Shown here in pieces: positions 6,901 through 6,965 of a stretch of DNA of 6,965 nucleotides. The notes under the pieces are model-generated. The model was not told the origin of the DNA. It saw only the letters and a list, made by a program, of their open reading frames with translations, and ran no database searches. The translations under genes were made by a program, and so were the position numbers. The stretch's first letter is position 1, and each line of letters begins with the position of its first letter. This DNA comes from Candidatus Cloacimonadota bacterium (GTDB lineage Bacteria; Cloacimonadota; Cloacimonadia; Cloacimonadales; Cloacimonadaceae): assembly GCA_023230245.1 (NCBI GenBank), contig JALNXT010000078.1:1-6965 (forward strand), in the 5' to 3' direction.

Positions 6901-6965
6901 AAAGTTATGCTATAGGTACAGCCGATGGACTCGGCTCACACAGTGTTGGAGGTGGAACTTCTCCA
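3921..6965 (+). CDS. Large secreted multidomain endonuclease I protein (FN3, Calx-beta and lamin-tail domains); 3' end outside window
   Basis: The frame is open from ATG 3921 to the right edge (1015 residues, no stop), so the protein is longer. Residues 1-19 are a signal peptide: MKR, a hydrophobic core, then VWG before Gln20. Next come a beta-sandwich of unrecognised type (20-160), an FN3-like module with the ARGVCWNT signature (about 167-262), an FN3 domain (about 268-358, SFTANWNAATGATSYRLDV to YYYRVRAYN), and an endonuclease I (His-Me finger) domain (about 362-585). Nuclease blocks are NTEHTYAQSWF with the likely catalytic His438, ADVHHLF (455-461), NSSRGNLPF (468-476), VFEPSDQHKGNLARALLYF (from 505) and YGHQGNRNPFVDHPEY (563-578). 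Then follow a Calx-beta domain (about 590-701), another FN3 (about 704-794), a half FN3 (about 799-835) and a lamin-tail domain (841 to about 1009, LLISEYVEGSSNNKYLEIYN to GLGSH). Family members cut DNA or RNA outside the cell; use in nutrient scavenging is inference. A C-terminal sorting or anchor signal would lie beyond the window. Confidence 0.9.
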   Translation, partial: MKRMILLALVLLAFGLVWGQTTLVNENIQSWTNRGSYGNYTQTIPAGTVSMTDCIVANAASATGTGSAGRAQMKASTGIIVFPALPSVGNVEFHLAAGGAGRTLLLESLSGSTWTTITTFSGIGTTGTTFYYDVNSSVSTTLRLVTESNPIYVHDIIIKDYTSSTPTLAVLSTVIASTITSSSAISGGTISSDGGSSVTARGVCWNTAINPISTGSHTTDGSGTGTFVSNLTGLTAETIYYYRAYATNAQGTSYGEEYSFSTSGNSPPAVPTAIAATSIGVNSFTANWNAATGATSYRLDVSAFSSFSPLLSSYSDLTVNTTSQAVSGLSANTTYYYRVRAYNTNGTSANSNIISAKTLAGDAFNGYYNPVIGLSGTALKTGLHDLIDSNTYSNYDGAKTFLFQTLDNVGGVVRCVYTGQDYPISGSYNGSSSPNTEHTYAQSWFGTSEASTKKADVHHLFVTNSNVNSSRGNLPFDVVTNASNTYSYANGYVSKRGTNASGKTVFEPSDQHKGNLARALLYFNVRYNMTLSQGGVDMLSRLIEWHNADPVNPDELTRNTAVYGHQGNRNPFVDHPEYVASIWGGAAASTVVQFNPASAIVNEADGTVTLTVQILNPSATATTAQIALTDGSASDVGNFATRYITFPANSSTNQTISVTITDDSILEGTETLIFSLVNVSGGNSAVAGNYNSFNLDIEDNDIPTPVATAATNIDFTSFTANWNAAAGITDYMFDLSTASNFSSFVSGYENLALSATSLAISGLTAGTNYYYRVKSVYNESEGAYSNTISTSTSAIVVIDVPVATAATAVSHEGFTARWDAVSGADNYRLDVFSGSGGTATDLLISEYVEGSSNNKYLEIYNGTGANVDLTNYQLKLYPNGAVAPYSTNTLEGILANGACVVYRNSGAVLTLPGGVTAISSTATNFNGNDAVELYKVSPAGSVDIFGKIGQDPGTAWVSTPLTTLNKTLRRKSTVLSGVTVNPSAGFPTLATEWESYAIGTADGLGSHSVGGGTSP

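Overview
The window holds four protein genes. Two are complete: a major facilitator transporter and the tRNA-modification gene trmFO. Two are cut by the window edges: the C-terminal end of a secreted multidomain protein on the left, and the first 1015 residues of a very long secreted multidomain nuclease on the right. No rRNA, tRNA, CRISPR array, transposase or phage gene was seen.

Organism (inference): moderate base composition, AAAGGAG-type ribosome binding sites, folate-dependent TrmFO, and long exported proteins made of fibronectin type III, Calx-beta, lamin-tail and carboxypeptidase-regulatory modules suggest a member of the Bacteroidota/Cloacimonadota (FCB) side of the tree. A Cloacimonas-like bacterium is my best guess. 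No marker gene proves it.

Layout: (1) 1-680, plus strand: end of an exported protein with a carboxypeptidase-regulatory-like domain and two GWN...YWV modules. (2) 681-809: convergent gap with a hairpin that can terminate in both directions and a short 9-nt-period repeat. (3) 810-2069, minus strand: MFS transporter, most likely starting at a TTG preceded by AAGGAG. (4) 2070-2278: divergent gap with a perfect 8-bp inverted repeat. (5) 2279-3589, plus strand: trmFO. (6) 3590-3920: a 331-bp gap with a striking 104-bp multi-hairpin element (3660-3763), a second hairpin (3791-3820) and the ribosome binding site of the next gene. (7) 3921-6965, plus strand: secreted endonuclease I protein, open at the right edge.

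The genes do not form an obvious pathway. trmFO is a housekeeping tRNA gene, the transporter has unknown substrate, and the two edge genes are exported proteins probably used for breakdown of or attachment to external polymers (inferred). The most unusual items are the structured intergenic element at 3660-3763 and a lamin-tail domain that appears to be inserted inside a fibronectin type III domain near the right edge. I do not see convincing evidence for a whole new multi-gene system.
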